A stretch of DNA of 64,000 nt from positions 13,863,703 to 13,927,702 of the forward strand of contig CM063258.1 in NCBI GenBank assembly GCA_032158295.1, given 5' to 3'. Each line of letters begins with the position of its first letter. Position 1 is the stretch's first letter. Shown here piece after piece: positions 10,628 to 22,134 of the stretch. The position numbers and the translations under genes were made by a program. Under the pieces are notes generated by a model. The model had not been told where the DNA came from. It saw only the letters and a program-made list of their open reading frames with translations, and did not search any database. The DNA is from Pycnopodia helianthoides (Eukaryota; Echinodermata; Asteroidea; Forcipulatida; Asteriidae).

Positions 10628-11014
10628 AGGAACATTACAGAATTGGTAAGAAAACTTGAAAAATATACTTTTTGATCACAGAATTACATAAAACTTACAC
10701 GGTCTAATGATGATGATAGTAGAAAACATCCCTTGAAATATTTCTGTCTGAAACGCCAATTTTATGAGAAATGAATAAACTAAGTTTCCGATTGGAGTTT
10801 ATCGCTCAGTGAGCGTTTTATTCATTTTTGGAATCTATATGATTTCATGCAAAATGTGTAATCGGTTTTTCACTATTTCCTCGTGACCCAGAAGGCCGAT
10901 CGATCTCAAACTTCTACAGGTTTGTCAGTTTATGTATATGGTGGATTACATAAGGTGCTTACACTGCCAGCAACTGTTTTGTTAGCAAAAACCAATTCTG
11001 TAATGTTCCTTTAA
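10624..11014 (-). mobile_element. Family A MITE, copy A2 (complete), abutting B1
   Basis: TTAAAGGAACATTACAGAAT at the left and its inverse ending CCTTTAA at 11014. The internal sequence is the same as A1, with minor differences. It shares one TTAA with B1, as if one element had inserted into the target duplication of the other. Confidence 0.95.
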
Positions 11015-11894
11015 GATGGATAGCTACTGGTTTCCCTCAGATGTACACTAATTTGAACACGGTTATTTGACTAACGACATCCCAAGAGACGCTTCTATTT
11101 GCTTGTATCTTTATTTGGTTGAGATCTTCATCGAAATTAACACTTCCTCGACGCAGTTGGAACTTGAGAGGCAAGCCAGATATCGAACAAGTTTGTTCAT
11201 GTTATCACAACTGTTACGTTACGTCGAGTCAACGACCTGGTTTTGGGCAAAACTGTCGAGACCGTTCCCGGTCTGTGCATAATGTCACACTAAAAATAGG
11301 ACAAGCCTATAAATAAATCTATTCAAAACAAGAGGACGGAATGAATGGTTTCTTTACTTGTTTTTTTTTTCGTACGCCGTTAAAATTTGTGGTTGTAATT
11401 GGGGCAGGACAAACAGCTAGATGTGATGATCCACACGGATTTTTGAGTTTGAGTTTGGTTGGTTTTAAGGGTCGAGGTTGACCCTGGGGTTATCGGGTCG
11501 AGTCTGGTGTAAAGGGGTCTTGGGTTAGTCTGGCCTCCAAGTCTAATTTATGAGCGGCTCAGATTTGAGCTAAAAACACGCGTGAAAACACAATGCGCAT
11601 GGGTCAAAATTGACAACAAATGGACTCATTTTTGAGTTAGGAGTCTCATCAGGGTGACACGTAAGTCGAATTTGTCAATATCAGAACTGTTACAACATAG
11701 AGGGACCAGTTTTCTTTGGTCACGTGGTTGCTGGACGTCATTTCGGTCCGATTGTAGCACAACCCAATGTTCAGTCTAGTCTGGTGCCCTGTGTGCGCAT
11801 ATCTGGTTTGTTTTGTATACCTAGCCTCATATCGGGCAGAAGGTATTCCCCAATGGTCCCATTTTCCTCTTGTATACAGAAGTACTCCCTTAAA
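11015..11894. other. Non-coding stretch, nothing recognised
   Basis: Contains a weak GAGTTTGAGTTTGG-type repeat at 11440-11530. No gene or repeat family is recognised. Confidence 0.4.
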
Positions 11895-12156
11895 ATCCTC
11901 TAAACACTGTAAGGCTTGCAATCACAAGGTTGTGGGTTCGAATCCTACTGAGCTAGCCGCTGATTTCACAATGACTTGAATAAGTATTGTCGTCTAGTTA
12001 CTCAATCACAATCTATTGATTTGTGCAATTCATAGTCATAGACGTTTAAACCAATGTGAGATAAGATTGGCTGTTGCCAGCTTGGTGTTTATATCCCCTT
12101 GTGGGAGCTTTGCCGAGTTGTATTGTTGGGAAGATCATCTAAACAAACAAATAAAA
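11895..12156 (+). mobile_element. tRNA-derived SINE, family S1, plus copy
   Basis: The tRNA-like head has the B-box GGGTTCGAATCC (11935-). The body includes TTGGTGTTTATATCCCCTTG and the tail is AAACAAACAAATAAAA. The reverse complement of 30786-31090 matches it through head, body and tail, which defines the family. The head is too diverged for a functional tRNA. Confidence 0.85.
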
Positions 12157-12174
12157 TCCAGGACTTGAATCTTT

Positions 12175-12320
12175 GGGCTTTTTCCAAACCTCGGCTAGGG
12201 CTCCAGCTCGGGACTCCGTTTAGTGTTGGAAACACCGTGCTAAACGACACTGCTCCAAACTTGATGACGTAATAGCCAAAGCCGGAGCCTGAGCCTAAAG
12301 CCGAGGTTTGGAAAAGGCCC
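12175..12320. repeat. Family H snap-back element, copy 1
   Basis: Left end GGGCTTTTTCCAAACCTCGG and right end CCGAGGTTTGGAAAAGGCCC form long inverted arms around a CG-rich centre. About 146 bp, directly downstream of the S1 SINE tail. Confidence 0.8.
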
Positions 12321-14679
12321 ATAGAGTCAGGGTTCTAGTTTTGAAGTTGAACCCGACGTGGTCACCACATAATCAAGGGGGTTCATATAACTGACGGTTA
12401 TCACGGTGTCGCCATTTTGTTTTTCTCCACTAACCATGCTGGAAGGGGGACAAAAATAGTCCGGCTCCTTTCACAGTAACGAGAACCAGTATTCGTTATT
12501 GCTATCGTACACAGGGAACGAGACGCAGATGGCTGCGCAGAAGACGTACGTCATGAAAATAGAGCTACTTTCCCCATTGGTTTCCCATTGTCCCTTTAAA
12601 AAAAAAAATCTTCCATGTTAAAAACATTGTGGACTTTAACCCTCACAATTGTAAAACAAAACCACAGTTCCCGTTCCTACCTAAAAATGTAAAACAAAAA
12701 CACCCCCAGACCTCGTTAGCTCCACTTTACTGTCTGGTGTTGCCTCACTCAAGACTACCGGGAAGATAAACGGGTTCGGGCGGGGTGGGGGGGGGAGGGC
12801 GCTGCTGGCAGCCGTGTTTATTAGTTCTGTACGTCATTTTGCGCTAGGCTTCGTCAATCATTAACCAGCTCGCTATTGACTTCGTTCGATCTTGACATTG
12901 GGACGACGTTGTGCTGTAATCACTCGATGGGGTAGTAAACTGACTGAACAATTATAATGAATGACCCAATGTTTGCTGCGAACATCGTGCAATATAGACG
13001 GCCGCCCCAACACCCAGACATGACGGCAGCCAGTACGGCGTACGGGGAGCGCGTGTTAGCGGTTGAGATGGCGTCTCTATATACAAAACACAAGATACAA
13101 TGCAGTTTTGGGGATGTTTTTTTTCTTTTCTTTCATCAAACAAAACAAGTACTTGAAATGTACAAAACCACATTTTCAAAGGTTGCATTTAAAAAACGAA
13201 AGTTGGTAGTATGTTTTTTATGAACTTGACAATGAGGGGGGAGGGGGAAGTAATGTTAAATCAACTCGGCAGAAAACAAAACTGGCGTAATGTCCACTGG
13301 AACAATTTTTACACCAAACCAACGTACCAATCGGAGATCATTGTTTCATTTTCCCTCGCACGATGAACTGAAAAAATACATAATTTTTGATGCCAACTTT
13401 CATTCTAACTTTCACAAAAGACAGAAAAATTGCACATCAACTATGTCAATGTGTCGTGTGCCCTGTGTGTTATAACAGCACGACTACGCATTCTCATAAG
13501 AGGGGCCAGACTTTCTGTCTGACCAGCACCTGCGTATTGCCATTGACTTGAATGCGAAAGCAAACCAAAATGGCCGCACCAAAGGTCTGCAATCCTGACT
13601 CTCATTGTCGTGTTACCCTTGCGAACCATATAGCACGAGTGTCGCTCTCATAGAGGAGCCACACTATAAAGGCCTTGTCACACAGGGCATTGTTTTCAGG
13701 CAACTTGGAGGCAACCAACTGCACGTCATGCTCAAGGAACACTTCGGCAGCACAAGAGACATTCTTCTATAGCTGTAACTCACTATCCCTAAGAAAATAA
13801 TGAGTACACTGAAATGTGAATGAATTTTCTTATTGGAGATTGCCTGGAACTGGTTGCCTGTAAATAATTGCTTTGTGTAACATTGCTTGAAGGCATCTAG
13901 TTTCAGTTTCAAGGCGTTTATTTGCGTTCATGGAAATACAAGATGGCGTCAATGAAGGTCTAGGCTGTGACGCCATAGTTTTTGTATTAATTTATTAATT
14001 TCTTTGTCCGCGCAACACAAAGTCAATAATTAACTCCGCAACATCGAGCTTAAACCAATTTCTGCCTCTACCCTGAAATCATGCCGTATATATTTTTGTC
14101 CCCTCCCCATCCACTCGATGGGGTTTTCCACTTTTAAATGCACTTGATGAAAATATCGAATAATATTGACTCAGTACGGGCTGTTAGGAAGGTCAACCTA
14201 TTTACTCTGGTTAAATATTAATCCATGAAATGTTGATTACTGGAATCCATGAACTTGAACCGAAGATGAGAATGCGTTTATGTCGCTTTAGTGCTATTTT
14301 AGTAGATATGGATTTTTTTGTGTACGAAACGAAACAGAGTACCAGATAGTTAAAAATTCAAATCGATCTTCTTATAACCTGAGTTCGTTGTTTTGACAGA
14401 ACGTTTCTGGCGGTCCTTAGTTTAAATTTCCAAGTTCTCGGTGCTTTGTGATCATTTTGTTTTTTATTCAAGCGAAATAAAAACCTGTGGTACAATAATG
14501 GTTGAAGAATGAAACATTATATTCATACTAAACTGTTTCAAAAAATAAATAAAAAATAGCTGACGAACTTTTAGAACTAAGATTCAAGTTCCTTTGGTAA
14601 ATGTGTTCACTACATTATTTATGCAAATGCTCCGTTCTGGTTCGTCTGCATTTAAAAGCACATGTGTAAAACATTGATA
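12321..14679. other. Non-coding stretch, possible weak inverted element at 13.66-13.92 kb
   Basis: Mostly unremarkable. A G run (12787-12797) sits in a short GC-rich patch. At 13664-13920 'AAGGCCTTGTCACACAGGGC' and 'TTGCTTTGTGTAACATTGC' could be the arms of an old element, but the pairing is poor. Confidence 0.35.
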
Positions 14680-14689
14680 TCTTTCAAAG

Positions 14690-15060
14690 ACTAGTGTATC
14701 CGCACTTTATGTGAGTATGTGACCCAAAATATACATGAAATAAAACAAACATGTGAAATGTTATGCTCAATCAGTCTTCGGAGTCATGAGAAAACAGTGA
14801 AAAACCCGTTATGTTTTCACTGTTTTTAAACATCAGGTTTTGGACACGTGCGATTAAAGACTAAATTGTTTTACTCATTTCCTGAAAACTATATCATTTC
14901 AAGCAAAACTATTTCAAGGGAAGTTTACCACCACGACCATCTTTATATCATGTAAGTTATGTGCAAATCTGCGAACATTTATATTCTCAACCTTACCATA
15001 AGCTACATTTTACTCAAAACCAAAATAATATTGACGGTAATTTTATGCCAATTAGTTCAA
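14690..15060 (+). mobile_element. Element D, a diverged relative of families A and C
   Basis: Contains CACTTTATGTGAGTATGTGA, a core block AACAAACATGTGAAATGTTA, then 'TCATGAGAAAACAGTGAAAAAC', and later ATTTCAAGGGAAGTTTACCA and CATGTAAGTTATGTGCAAAT. The same blocks occur in the same order in family A. The ends are degraded and no TTAA pair is clear. Confidence 0.6.
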
Positions 15061-15816
15061 GTACCGACCGACTCTATACCAAGTAAGAATTTATGCTGAA
15101 CATAAATTAAAGTAACCCATTTATTTATTTATTTTTTACAAACATCATAAAAATGGCTGGTTTTTTTTAACCAATGAACACCCGCTTTGTCTGTACCTTT
15201 ACACTCCGCTGCGTCGACCTTTACTCCCATAAACACCCTTATTCGTCATGCAATATTCAAGCGCGCTCTGTTTCCAACAATAAAAGTCAATTTGCCAATT
15301 TCGTCCCAGAAATGCGCAGCCGTTTTTGTTGTTACATAATTTATCATAACTGCAGCATGTTTTGTTGTTAATAATTAACAATGTCAATTATGTCGTGAAT
15401 GGTGCATGGCCGTCGCGCACAAAACAAACGGATCTCCACAGAAACTGCCTGGTGGACATCCCATATGGCGCCAAAATTTGTTTGGGGGAAATTTTAAGGT
15501 TTTGGGGGGTAAGAGGTAAAGGGTAAAATGTGGCGATATTTTTTTTCCAAATCCAACCCCCTTTTCTCAAACAGATCTGCCACTGGCACTGGTAGGCCCT
15601 ACCCCCAGAACAGTTTGTTGGTCTGCCATGATATGCATTTTTCGGGTGTTCTGTTTTGTTTTAGGTAGGCACTGTACTTGTGTAGGTTTTTTTAACACTA
15701 CAACGTTTTTTTTAAAACAAGAACGGTTAATGCAAAGGGATAATTGAAAGCAGTTTGGGGAAAGCCCACAATGTCGCTCAACTAAAGATGTCCGTTCTTG
15801 TGATGAACTGACGGAC
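15061..15816. other. Non-coding stretch, nothing recognised
   Basis: AT-rich sequence with a short GC-richer patch near 15400-15480 (ATGGCGCCAAAA). No gene or repeat family recognised. Confidence 0.4.
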
Positions 15817-15962
15817 CTGGGGCCGATTTCACAAAGAGATAAGACTATAGTCTTATCTGAAGTTAGGACCAGTAACTGGTCTTAACTTAAGACTAGTCCT
15901 ATCTATTAGCATTGCCTAAGACTAGTCCTAAGTTAGGAAGAGTTTTGTGAAATCGACCCCTG
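15817..15962. repeat. Family G snap-back element
   Basis: Left GGGGCCGATTTCACAAAGAG and right TTTTGTGAAATCGACCCCTG are inverted. Inside are repeated 'AAGACTAGTCCTA' and 'TTAGGA' motifs. About 146 bp, single copy here, no coding capacity. Confidence 0.8.
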
Positions 15963-16323
15963 GTTTTTCCTGGAGGAACTCTCACCGGTCTTTTTTTCGT
16001 GCCGAATTTAATAGTTGCGCTTTGACTAAAGGGCAACTGCAGACTGTAACAGTCCCGAGCAGCATGGCTTGCATCTGGGAGTCACAACAGACCCCCCCCC
16101 CCCACCCTAGATACAAAAGACAGACGAAGGAAGGAGTCTGGACCACGGCCAATATTTTCTTGTCACGACAGTGGCCCGTTTAATGTCACCTCTCGTCTTT
16201 TTTTTTTTTTAAAGGGGATACTAAAGTTAGAGACCTTTATTTACTCCAAATGTTGGATTTTTTTTATGCAAGGTGAAGCAAACGACTGTTTCATGGGCGA
16301 GGTGCCACTCAAAATGTTTGGAG

Positions 16324-16369
16324 TCACCTTTGACCCGGAACGTGACCCTCTTGTGGGTCAGCGTGACCC
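16324..16369. promoter_or_regulatory. Cluster of nuclear-receptor half-sites: DR1 plus ERE-type palindrome
   Basis: TCACCTTTGACCC (16324-16336) is a DR1 on the minus strand. TGACCC follows at 16343-16348. GGGTCAGCGTGACCC (16355-16369) contains the exact GGTCAnnnTGACC palindrome of an oestrogen response element. That is five half-sites in 46 bp. Function is inferred only. Confidence 0.6.
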
Positions 16370-16617
16370 CAAGTGTGGCAAACTGAAACCCATGTGTAGG
16401 GTACACAGATGTTGGTCAATTCTGACCTTGGGTTCTGTGGAATTACTTATATTAATATTGTATGCGTTTATCAGGCTTTTTCAGTGCCCAGTGATACTAT
16501 ATCCATGTTCATCACGCCCTCAGCGTTCCTGAAACACGCTCGACTCCTTTGGAGTAGGCAGCCCCGGCAGCCAAACGGGGCGCACAGAGCTAGGATTGCT
16601 AATCATTCATAATCGAA

Positions 16618-16800
16618 AAATCTCTGCACACAGATGTACACCCATTTACTCCTGGGCGTTGGGAAGCAATGATGTGGTTAGACTTCGTCCCAAGGACACC
16701 AGTGTGCCACGACCGGGATTCGAACCCACACTCTGCCCTTTCTCTATGCTCTGATGGTGCAGTGCTGTCACAGCTTGGGTGTTCGATGGTCTAGGCCACT
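16618..16800 (-). mobile_element. tRNA-derived SINE, family S3, minus copy
   Basis: On the minus strand the B-box GGGTTCGAATCCCGG is followed by GTGTCCTTGGGACGAAG and CCCAGGAGTAAATGGGT. The order and sequence parallel the plus copy at 44985-45240. Confidence 0.75.
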
Positions 16801-16921
16801 ACATGACACAACATAAGAAGCAGGTAAGTCTGGAATCCAGATCAAACTGAGCTGGATCCCAATAATTGTCAACCATGTAACTGACTACTCTGACCTAATA
16901 ATATTATATATACCATATTAC

Positions 16922-17080
16922 GGCCGTTTTCGAATCCACGGCTTCGGCTCCGGATTGGGCTTCGGGCCCAGTTTTCTTGTCTGAAGCCCTGCCGCAAAGC
17001 ATGCGTAAGTTAAAATAATTGAGGGAGCCTAGCTAGCCTGAGCCGATTTTGGAGCCGAAGCCGTGAATTCGAAAAGGGCC
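16922..17080. repeat. Family H snap-back element, copy 2
   Basis: Left GGCCGTTTTCGAATCCACGG, right CCGTGAATTCGAAAAGGGCC. The shared inner motif GGCTTCGGCTCC is mirrored by GGAGCCGAAGCC. About 159 bp. Confidence 0.8.
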
Positions 17081-18416
17081 TATGCTCGATAAGGGGAGAG
17101 GGTCTCCCCCCCCCCCCCAAAAAAAAGAAAGTTAAACAAAATTGCATAATTTAACAGGCAGTTTTCTACTTGTACAGAAGTACCCCCACCCTAAAATCTT
17201 CCAAGAATTCCTAAGATCCACAAGCACACAATGAAGAAACAATCAAGGGGTACCACCGTGCCCCATATCGAGCACCAAATGCCCCCAAAATATGCCCCGA
17301 CACTCGAACTTGGGCCGAGTCTCTCTCGGTTCAGTTGTTGACCTCAAATTGTTAAAACCTGCGCCACGTTGCAACCGTCTTACTTTTGTTCTTCTTCCCA
17401 CATACACGACCCCAAACCGAGGCAGGGACGCAACAAATAGTCTGGCCCTTTTTTCTTTATAAAAAATCAGTACGGTGTGTAGACATGATGTATAAAAAGA
17501 GACATGACTTAATTATCACTGCATTAATTTTAATCTGGGTTTTAGAGCTGCGCTTCAGGAATTCAACTTGCACTAAAAAAAAAGTCAATTTCATAAGACA
17601 GTTTTGAGATTTAAAAATATTACTTAACAAGATGTATCTGCTATGCAAAACTTGGTCGGACACCATTTTTGCTAGTAACCTGTTGTTTCCGCTGTTTATT
17701 TGTGTGGATATCGTTCTGTGATTAAGGCTCTCAGTTGATAGGCTTAATAATCAATTGTTAAGAGGCTACTTGCTGCCAAACGCCATGAAACGTTCGTCGA
17801 TTTTCGCGTCACGTTCATCTCTCTGCAGACCAAAATATCCCATGTAGGTCAGTGCCACCGCTGTTATAGGAAACACGTCTCCCATCTATACAGGAAACAG
17901 TCGTCTCCAACGTCAAGCAAACCCTCTGCTAAATTGCTTGTCCCCTTTTTTTCTCTTCTTCCTTCTCTTGGATCCATTCTGGAGCCGACCGGCAGTTGAC
18001 CCTAGCCCAGATGATTTTCCCAGACGGTCATAATTCCATATTTCCCCTCCACATCAAGAAAAAGTGACCTATGTGGATGAACCCCCATGAGTGTTTACTC
18101 CTCTAACTAAGCACATCAGTTTCCAGCGATTCTGGTGAACCCACCACACTCGCTGACGCGAACACAACCTTTGTTTAATAATCGAAGAGGACAAACTTGT
18201 TTCTTCGTTGTGATGGAGAAAAAGGGAGAGGTTGGGGGGGGGGGGGGTAGTGTCACTATCCCAGAGGAACATCCCACCAGCTTTGTGTGGTTAAACAACA
18301 TTTTCATCGATCAAAGAAGACAAATTTTGTTCTCCGTTTTTTATGGAGAAAAGGGGGGAAGGACAATTTCACCTATACTAGGAATTTCGCTGTTTGAAAT
18401 TGTGTCATGTCTTATA
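17081..18416. other. Non-coding stretch; possible degraded SINE near 17.28-17.38 kb
   Basis: A C run at 17106-17118. The minus-strand words TGGCGCAGGTT and AAGTTCGAGTG could be remnants of A and B boxes, but spacing and match are weak. At 18160-18360 two diverged copies of 'CGAAGAGGACAAACTTGTT...ATGGAGAAAA' flank a G run; the long frame there is not a gene. Confidence 0.3.
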
Positions 18417-18590
18417 AGAGGTCCAAGGTCCAAGGTCCCAAGGTCGACTTACTGTGATGCACTCATTTGCCAAAGGATGAAATCCAATGGAGGAGGGGGA
18501 TTGCAAGTCTGTAACCTCACGTTAAAACGGTGTAAAAATGAAATCGTATATCGGATACCAGTCCAGTGCGAATTTTGTCAACTGTCACAG
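18417..18590 (+). mobile_element. Family I miniature element, left part only (copy 3)
   Basis: AAGAGGTCCAAGGTCCAAGG followed by GATGCACTCATTTGCC and TAACCTCACGTTAAAACGGT matches the left half of family I. The first motif is locally triplicated (AAGGTCC units). The right arm is missing. Confidence 0.6.
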
Positions 18591-18694
18591 GTGACTTGTA
18601 CCTTTTCCCGATAATTTTGCCTATAAATCAGCATTGTGTTGAGGGAAAACCAATCCATCATCGTATCTGTTCAACGTCTACACGAACAACACTT

Positions 18695-19090
18695 TTAAAG
18701 GAACATTACAGAATTGGTTTTTGCTAACAAAACAGTTGCTGGCAGTGTAAGCACTTTATGTAATCCACCATATACGTAAACTGACAAACCTGTAGAAGTT
18801 TGAGATCGATCGGCCATCTGGGTCACGGAGAAAATCGTGAAAAACCGATTACACATTTGCATGAAATCATAAAGATTCAACAAATGAATAAAACGCTCAC
18901 TGAGCGATAAACTCCAATTGGAAAATTAGTTTATTCACTTCTCATCAAATATGGCATTTCAGACAGAAATATTTCAAGGGATGTTTTCTACTATCATCAT
19001 CGTTAGACCGTGTAAGTTTTATGTAAATCTGTGATCAAAAAGTATATTTTACAAGTTTTTTTTCTTACCAATTCTGTAATGTTCCTTTAA
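18695..19090 (+). mobile_element. Family A MITE, copy A3 (complete)
   Basis: TTAAAGGAACATTACAGAAT at the left, inverse ending CCTTTAA at 19090, TTAA at both ends. The core CTGTAGAAGTTTGAGATCGA is on the + strand. Confidence 0.95.
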
Positions 19091-19239
19091 AAATAGCAAC
19101 AGAGCGATTCCTACAGCATCTTCAACAACTGAGGGAAGTGGTGGCAATTCATGCCTACCGAAAAGAACCGTTAGTTTTTAGAAGATGAAACTAATTCTCA
19201 TTTCCTTTCGATGGAGAAAGAGAGAAATTGTGGGTTTCC

Positions 19240-19600
19240 TTTGTTTTATGAATAAAGTGGCTGATCGGTTGAGAGCAGGGGGACTCGAGCTCTGGTGCTT
19301 CTGATCAGCAGAGTGTGGGTTCGAGTCCCCGGTCTTGGCGCTGGTGTTCTTGAGTAAATCATACTTGCTTTGTCCTTCGGATGGGACATTATAGGTCATT
19401 AGATCTGGTAACTGGATTGGTAGTGCACGTAAAAGAACCCAGAATACTTATTGTGGAAGAGTATAGGGGTTAACCCGGTGTTTCTGGTTCACACAGCAAG
19501 CACCCTTGTTTACAGGTTTCCTCAGGCTTGCGTGCTACAGTGATTAGTTCACTTATGAGGCATCCTTGATTTCATCATCGGTTAATAATTATTAAAATAG
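19240..19600 (+). mobile_element. tRNA-derived SINE, family S2, plus copy
   Basis: The head has the B-box GGGTTCGAGTCCCCGG (about 19317-). The body includes GTGCACGTAAAAGAACCCAG and TTGTTTACAGGTTTCCTCAG. The minus copy at 31952-32255 matches through both parts. Confidence 0.85.
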
Positions 19601-20461
19601 TAATACATTCTTTATCTAGGTGTTCTTTCAAAGCAACTTAAGGTGATCGATGACAATACATTTAAGGTCACTGAGAAAAAGTTCATCAAGTTGGAGATGA
19701 TAAACTTGTTTTCCTTTCTTGTTTGACCAAGAAAAAGAGGCGTCTGAAGTTAATTATACTCATGATGGAGAAACGGGTCAATAAAATATATCATACTTGT
19801 CTCAAAATCTTGTCATTATCTACCCCGCGGACGATGTAGAGCAACTTCGACCAATAACGAAAGTGGCGGTGACAAGGGACGCATGAAATTCTGAGGACCC
19901 AGCTTGGTCCAAGTTTACACCCCCCCCCCCCCCGAGTACCCCCAAACCACAATGACCTACTTAGAGAGAGAAAGGCATGACATTGAACTTCTCGGCACGA
20001 ATAATCACAGTGACCTTTTTCTGCCACTTTTTTTTTAGCGAGAAGCATGCAGCCGTACGGTGTTGGGCATCAAGGGTCATATAACTTTACAGGTCAGCGA
20101 AAGTTAGACAGTTCACGAACTGCGAAGATGTTTTTTTTTCTTTCTTCAAAATATTATCAATGCATTCTTATCATACCATTTTCGCCAAACTCTTGAGCTT
20201 GAGCAATGTAGCGTGACGCACTGATGAGAAAACGTCACCTACGTTGCAAATGTTGTGGTTTTTTTTAGGTCTGCAAACGATCATCTGCTTCGAGTTGTAT
20301 GAAAATAACGCATGTCGCACAGGGTTAAATCTGCGAAAGGGCTCGCCGCTCCATTCTGATGATTGTTTTGTTAATGTGAAAAAAGTACATTCATTTTTGT
20401 TGTTCTTTGATTCGCAATATTTGGAGGAAATGGCGACTTCATCCGGTGCAGGTTTTCCTAT

Positions 20462-20806
20462 AAAGAGGAGCTCCAAGGTCAAATTGAGTTTTGTAATGCA
20501 CTCATTTTCCAGTTAGATAGAGACCTCATGAAAGTGGGGGTAAAAGTCACAAGTCTCTGACCTCACTTTAAAATTGTGTAAAATATCATTGTATTCGATA
20601 CCCTTTCGGAGCGAAGTTTAAAGCATGACGTCATCGAACTTTTTTGGAGTTTGACAAAAATTGCATTTTGAAGAATGTATCTAATACAGTGGCATTTTAC
20701 ACCATTTTAACGTAAGGTTACCGACTTTGAATTTTTTCCTAATTTTCACTCTATCTATTGGACAATGAGCGCGTCGCAAATTTGAATTTGACCTTGGAGC
20801 CCCTCT
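20462..20806 (+). mobile_element. Family I miniature element, copy 4 (complete)
   Basis: Left AAGAGGAGCTCCAAGGTCAA and right TTGACCTTGGAGCCCCTCTT, with TTAA directly after. About 345 bp. Its right TTAA is the left TTAA of truncated A4. Confidence 0.85.
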
Positions 20807-20948
20807 TTAAAGGAACATTACAGAATTGTTTTTTGCTAACAAAACAGTTGCTGGCAGTGTAAGCACTTTATGTAATCCACCATATACATAAATTGACAAA
20901 CCTGTAGAAGTTTGAGATCGATCGGCCATCTGGGTCACGAGAAAATTT
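20807..20948 (+). mobile_element. Family A MITE, copy A4 (3' truncated), abutting family I
   Basis: TTAAAGGAACATTACAGAAT through GGCCATCTGGGTCACGAGAA matches family A, then homology stops. Only the first 140 bp remain. Confidence 0.9.
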
Positions 20949-22130
20949 AATGAAAATTTCCAATTTCATATTGTAGTATTAATTAGTTATTATTTCTCTA
21001 GCAATTTCTTCTAACAATATAAACGGTTGTTTCAGTCCCTTTTTATGAACAGTGTGTCACATGGAAATTTAATTCCGGACTGCTTAAAAACTAACTATTT
21101 TAACAACAACCGTACACATTTTTAAGTGGATAATTTAAGTTATTTATAAGTTATTTTAGTCTTTAAAACATCAATCTTATGTGAAGTTTTCGACCGACTT
21201 CTACAAAATTACAAACTATTTTGGTCATGTTTATTATTTTACTTACTGGTGCAAATATGAATCTTATGAAACCACAGATTTCAATTATGCTGCCACCATG
21301 ATGTCGTGTTCCGTGTGCGCAACACCGATGTAGAATACTGAAAATTGACTAGACCCAAGAGAACCAGACTTATGCACTTCCAGCCTCGGTTCGTAATGTG
21401 GATTTGAATAGAAGAAAGGCAAAATGTCTGCTGCATGACAAAGGTTTGTTCCCAGTGTAGGATTGAAGTATTTTCTTTTATCATCGAAAGTCTCCGAATG
21501 AACATGTCAATAGGCAATAAGTTTGTGTTTTCTGAGAGATTGTTTTTGTTTGTTTATTAGAAAATGAAAGACAAGCCACGATTGTTACAGGGTACAAACA
21601 CTCTCCATGTTATGAAAAGAACAAGGGTAATGTATTCAAACTAGATGTATATAAATTATATATACGAAACTTCTTGGGAGACAAAAACAATTTATATAGA
21701 TCCACGCCGACATAAAATTTTACATCTCTGTTTAAAAATTCCATTCCCCTAAAAAAAAAAAAGAGAGAGAGAGAGAAGTTTACTGCACTGTGTATATTTA
21801 CACACCCAAGCTCTTTAGTCATGCCAGCAACAATGGCAAAGACCGAGCGCTGTAACCAAAGAAGCCAAGTGACCCTGGCCTTCCATGACTGCTTGTTACA
21901 TAGAATAGTAAGCTCATAGCACACAACTCACTTCAGTCTAGTTCAAGTGCGGACAGACGCCCCGATTACATATTTACCGAGTTTGAACTTTACTTGAACC
22001 GTGTATATTTCCCATCGCCAGGCCCCCCCTTCATTGGGCTGAGTCTAACCTCGTTCGCAGAAAGACATTTTCCTGGGGGGGGGGTTAATAATGACGGATG
22101 CAAGCCTCGGTGAGGCCGGATGAAGTATTT
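20949..22130. other. Non-coding AT-rich stretch
   Basis: No gene or family recognised. A GA microsatellite lies at about 21762-21776 and a G run near 22075-22083. Confidence 0.4.
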
Positions 22131-22134
22131 TATT

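Noticed and set aside
11900..11965. Possible tRNA gene with GGGTTCGAATCC
   Set aside because: No complete cloverleaf; the match extends into a SINE body shared with 30786-31090.
13664..13920. Possible further inverted-repeat element
   Set aside because: Arms pair poorly and no second copy is present in the window.
17281..17380. Possible minus-strand tRNA-SINE head
   Set aside because: A- and B-box matches are weak and no body is shared with other copies.
18135..18614. A 159-codon frame with Gly run
   Set aside because: It crosses a G homopolymer, a diverged local duplication and a family I fragment; not coding.
18695..18883. Recurrent small minus-strand protein (MLNLYDFMQM... type) found also at 61379-61654
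   Set aside because: Both are translations of family A MITE copies; no conserved start or stop across all copies and no known domain.
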